A stretch of DNA of 64,000 nt from Isosphaera pallida ATCC 43644. GTDB lineage: Bacteria; Planctomycetota; Planctomycetia; Isosphaerales; Isosphaeraceae. The notes beneath the pieces were generated by a model that saw nothing but the letters and a program-made list of their open reading frames with translations, did no database searches and was not told the origin of the DNA. This document shows, one piece after another, positions 61,897 through 64,000 of this stretch (position 1 is the stretch's first letter; each line of letters begins with the position of its first letter). A program made the translations under genes and the position numbers. The stretch is taken from assembly GCF_000186345.1 (NCBI RefSeq), contig NC_014962.1, forward strand, positions 2,632,450 to 2,696,449. Reading direction: 5' to 3'.

Positions 61897-62592
61897 ATGA
61901 ACACAGTGCGTCCGGTTCCAATTTCGGCGCTAGTGGCCGATCAAGCGATCTTCACATCATTGCGGCGGGGCGGCATGTCCGGTTATCACCTGGTGTCGCG
62001 TTCACCGGGCTTGACCGAAGGGGAAGCCCGTGAAATCGCCACCACTGCGCCCTCGCACGATAGTCTCATTGTGGACGCCAACAACACGGTCTCGGTCAAT
62101 TTCCAATTCCTGGCCAGTCAACGCTACGCGCTGTCACGCACCTGTCAAGGCCATCCGGAGTACTCCGGACGCGGGGGTCGCCAACTCTATACCCACTTCC
62201 TGATTTTTTCTCCCGACGTGTTAAGATACGTTCACTTTCAACCGTTTCATCTTTATCGCGACGCCTTGACCCGAGGGTTGCTGCACTACCGACCTCATCC
62301 TTCGCAACAATTACCCCGGATTCAATTTTCGAGTCTGTACCCGCTGCCCACCGCCACCTTTTGGGAAGAACGGGCTCGTGCCCTGGGGTTGGGCGACCTG
62401 CATCGCCTGGCCCGCGAGATCCGCGCGGTGCGGCGTCCGCTGGTGGTCCCGTTTGGCGGCAATCGCTCTGACTTGGTCGAGTGTCTTTTGGGAATGCTCG
62501 ACGGCCCTTTGGTGGGAGCGCTGAGTTTCTCAACCAGCCTCAAACCATCCAACGTGCGGCCTTATCGCCTGTGCGTGGTGGGGGAGTCTTGA
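61897..62592 (+). CDS. GTPase-associated protein, GAP1-N-like
   Basis: A 231-residue protein resembling the N-terminal domain of GAP1 (GTPase-associated protein 1). The pattern is VADQAIFTSLRRGGMSGYHLV, then SRSPGLTEGEAREIA, and GRQLYTHFLIF. Usual GAP1 proteins are longer, with middle and C-terminal domains; this one ends after the N-terminal part and a short helix region, so it is a minimal form. The ATG at 61897 has AAAGGAGG 12 bases upstream; a TTG at 61888 is too close to that site. It is the last gene of the plus-strand cluster and pairs with the preceding GTPase. The family is inferred from remembered features. Confidence 0.7.
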   Translation: MNTVRPVPISALVADQAIFTSLRRGGMSGYHLVSRSPGLTEGEAREIATTAPSHDSLIVDANNTVSVNFQFLASQRYALSRTCQGHPEYSGRGGRQLYTHFLIFSPDVLRYVHFQPFHLYRDALTRGLLHYRPHPSQQLPRIQFSSLYPLPTATFWEERARALGLGDLHRLAREIRAVRRPLVVPFGGNRSDLVECLLGMLDGPLVGALSFSTSLKPSNVRPYRLCVVGES

Positions 62593-62645
62593 CCGCCGCC
62601 ACCCGTTGACCTCGCCTCGACCGATCACCCGAGTGCGAGTCCAGC

Positions 62646-63167
62646 TCAGCACTGAGGCTCCTGACCGGATAAAAGCGCTTCCAATCGACATTCGATTCGG
62701 CGTTTGTTCACATCGATTACTTCGAGAATACGATGAATTTGGTCCATCGGTTGGCCGCACTCAAGCGCCCAGAGGATGACGTCGAGGTTCTCATACCCCT
62801 GCTTGATCATCTCGAAGACTGGTGCGAACAGGGGTTCGTCGCGCAGTTCGCGGTTGAGCAGACCGAAATCGTTGGGATCCAGTTCGATCCAGAAGTAACG
62901 GCCTTCCAAATGTTCCAGCCAGCGCCAGCGGAGGAACGTATTCCAATGGGTTCCAATCCAATCGCGGATGGCGGTGGGACCCAGGTCGCGGTTGGCTTTC
63001 TCGCTCACGATCCATTTGTGAGTCATCGCCTCGGCGACGCTGCGTTCGTAGATGCTTCGGCGCGTCACGATCGCGGTGGCCGCCTCTGGTGGTGGATCAA
63101 CGGAGCCGGACCGCGATTCGCCGGACGCCTCGCCGACCGACTCGATCGTACTCAACGGCTTGGACAT
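62646..63167 (-). CDS. Protein of unknown function convergent with the cluster
   Basis: A 173-residue protein beginning MSKPLSTIES. The N-terminus is Ser/Glu-rich; the C-terminal 120 residues are helical with aromatics (AIRDWIGTHWNTFLRWRW, EGRYFWIELDPNDFGLLNRE, MDQIHRILEVIDVNKRR). No family is recognised. The start is uncertain: ATGs at 63179 and 63167 are both possible, with a GAGG-type site only near the former. Its stop is 53 bases from that of the GAP1-N-like gene, facing it. It has a strong hairpin upstream. Confidence 0.68.
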   Translation of the reverse strand: MSKPLSTIESVGEASGESRSGSVDPPPEAATAIVTRRSIYERSVAEAMTHKWIVSEKANRDLGPTAIRDWIGTHWNTFLRWRWLEHLEGRYFWIELDPNDFGLLNRELRDEPLFAPVFEMIKQGYENLDVILWALECGQPMDQIHRILEVIDVNKRRIECRLEALLSGQEPQC

Positions 63168-63931
63168 CGAACAACCCATCCCTCGTTCGACCTCGATGAG
63201 CGGTGGGGAGGGAACCCTGAGCCGATCATGTTTCACCAGCCGACACCCAGGCTGGCGAGACATGACGCGCCAAAGGGATCCCACCGAGACCGACCCGCGG
63301 ACCAGCGTGAGTCGCGCTGCAAGCGTTTGTCGGTGCCCGGGCGGAAAGAAAACGCCGTCGATTCTGCCCCCGCGAAGGAAGACGATCCATCAAAACCGGT
63401 GTGGGAACCCCTTCGTGTTCCCTCCTCTTGCAACGATCCAACCAGGGAGAAACACCGTAGCGGTTGGCCCCGCTCACTCCTCCACGAGACGCCCTCATGC
63501 ATCACCATAAGGACGCGACCCGCCTCAACCCATGCTGCGTGGTCAATCCGCTCCTTCATCGAAACATCAAAGGGCGAATCGCGTTCCCACAGAAACGGGA
63601 ACGGCTCGCACTGCAACATGTTCCACAAATGCGACGAAACCGCATCTGCGACACCACACCGTCCCCGTTCTCCTAATCTAACTCATCGCGGGGTAGATTC
63701 ACAAGGCCTCCCAGATCACAGAGTCCGCAGAGGAGCTTGGTCGAGGGATTCCAACCGAAAAGGCCAATCCTAAACCCCTTCTCCAACCGATCCCGAACCA
63801 GGTTTGATGGGCTGGGTTAACCGCCAAGCCACGCCCTCCGGTCTCCCCAGCCCCATTCGGAAGGTCGTCCGCCGAAAGACCAGCGAGGGGGGAACCCTTA
63901 CGATCGGTCTTTCTCGGGGCCGCCCCCGCCA
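63168..63931. other. Gap at the right edge
   Basis: About 765 bases. The hairpin at 63227-63264 is the only structured element found. A 131-codon minus-strand frame (63233-63628) was considered and set aside for lack of a ribosome site and family match. No tRNA or rRNA was seen. Confidence 0.4.
63227..63264 (-). promoter_or_regulatory. Strong imperfect hairpin upstream of the 62646-63167 gene
   Basis: Arms 63227-63241 and 63250-63264 pair over 15 positions with one G-T pair and one A-C mismatch, around an 8-base loop. It lies about 60 bases before the minus-strand start codon at 63167. It could be a leader RNA hairpin or a dimeric operator. No consensus riboswitch is recognised. Confidence 0.5.
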
Positions 63932-64000
63932 CTATGATAACCCGGCGGGTACGTCGTGATCCTGAATGTCGCGCCGCTCCAGGTCAAGGGAGACGTCGTC
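63932..64000 (-). CDS. C-terminal end of a gene running off the window (partial)
   Basis: The minus strand is open from the window edge to a TAG at 63934-63932, encoding DVSLDLERRDIQDHDVPAGL near the end. The composition (acidic/basic helix, GC-rich third positions) looks coding, but only 22 residues are visible. No function can be given. Confidence 0.35.
   Translation of the reverse strand, partial: DDVSLDLERRDIQDHDVPAGLS

Noticed and set aside
63233-63628. A 131-codon minus-strand frame at the right edge
   Set aside because: No ribosome site, mixed composition and no domain. It overlaps the hairpin and likely leader of the real downstream gene.

Overview
The window is one high-GC, gene-dense chromosomal segment with strongly GC-biased third codon positions. 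The content points to a planctomycete: Ser/Thr kinases built on planctomycete plans, an ECF sigma factor followed by a small His/Cys protein, a PurS-PurL fusion, many secreted or coiled-coil proteins of unknown function, and long intergenic gaps with weak promoters. An Isosphaeraceae relative such as Isosphaera is my best guess, but this is inference from style and not a database match.

Left part, 1-9.7 kb. The 3' end of an unknown gene is followed by a hairpin and a tRNA-Gly(CCC). On the minus strand lie purQ, a NYN-domain nuclease-like gene, purL (with an N-terminal PurS-like part), tyrA and a secreted protein. A primary-type sigma-70 gene is divergent from these.

9.9-29.6 kb, mostly plus strand. 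There is a membrane-anchored coiled-coil protein, an FHA protein, a membrane Ser/Thr kinase, a small membrane protein, an ECF sigma factor with a HxxxxxCxxC protein, aroB overlapping dprA, a 1262-residue apparent pseudokinase, a small protein and a secreted transglutaminase. A UbiD decarboxylase on the minus strand is divergent from a small acidic protein.

29.8-35.7 kb, minus strand. smpB is followed by a three-gene set: an XPB-type helicase, a 76-residue protein and a 961-residue protein resembling the XPB/Ssl2 N-terminal-domain family.

36-43.2 kb, minus strand. A compact type I-G (formerly I-U) CRISPR effector operon reads csb1, csb2, cas3 and a Csb3/Cas8-like gene, each joined by a 4-base stop/start overlap. 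No cas1, cas2, cas4 or CRISPR array is visible. The last gene is clearly AT-richer than its neighbours.

43.7-62.6 kb, plus strand throughout. After a YHS-like secreted protein and hpt comes a run of eleven co-directional genes. They are an FHA protein, a small protein, a CheW-like protein, a receptor-like protein with no sensor domain, a giant CheA hybrid kinase with two nearly identical Hpt domains, a response regulator with a PATAN/DUF4388 middle part and a dead second receiver, two coiled-coil proteins, a formylglycine-generating-enzyme-like protein, a zinc-ribbon GTPase resembling the double-GTPase family, and a GAP1-N-like protein. No CheR, CheB or stand-alone CheY is seen. This 17-kb block joins chemosensory signalling to GTPase/GAP1 components known from predicted biological-conflict systems, and it is the best candidate here for an undescribed system.

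The right edge holds a convergent minus-strand gene, a strong imperfect hairpin upstream of it, and the last codons of another minus-strand gene.
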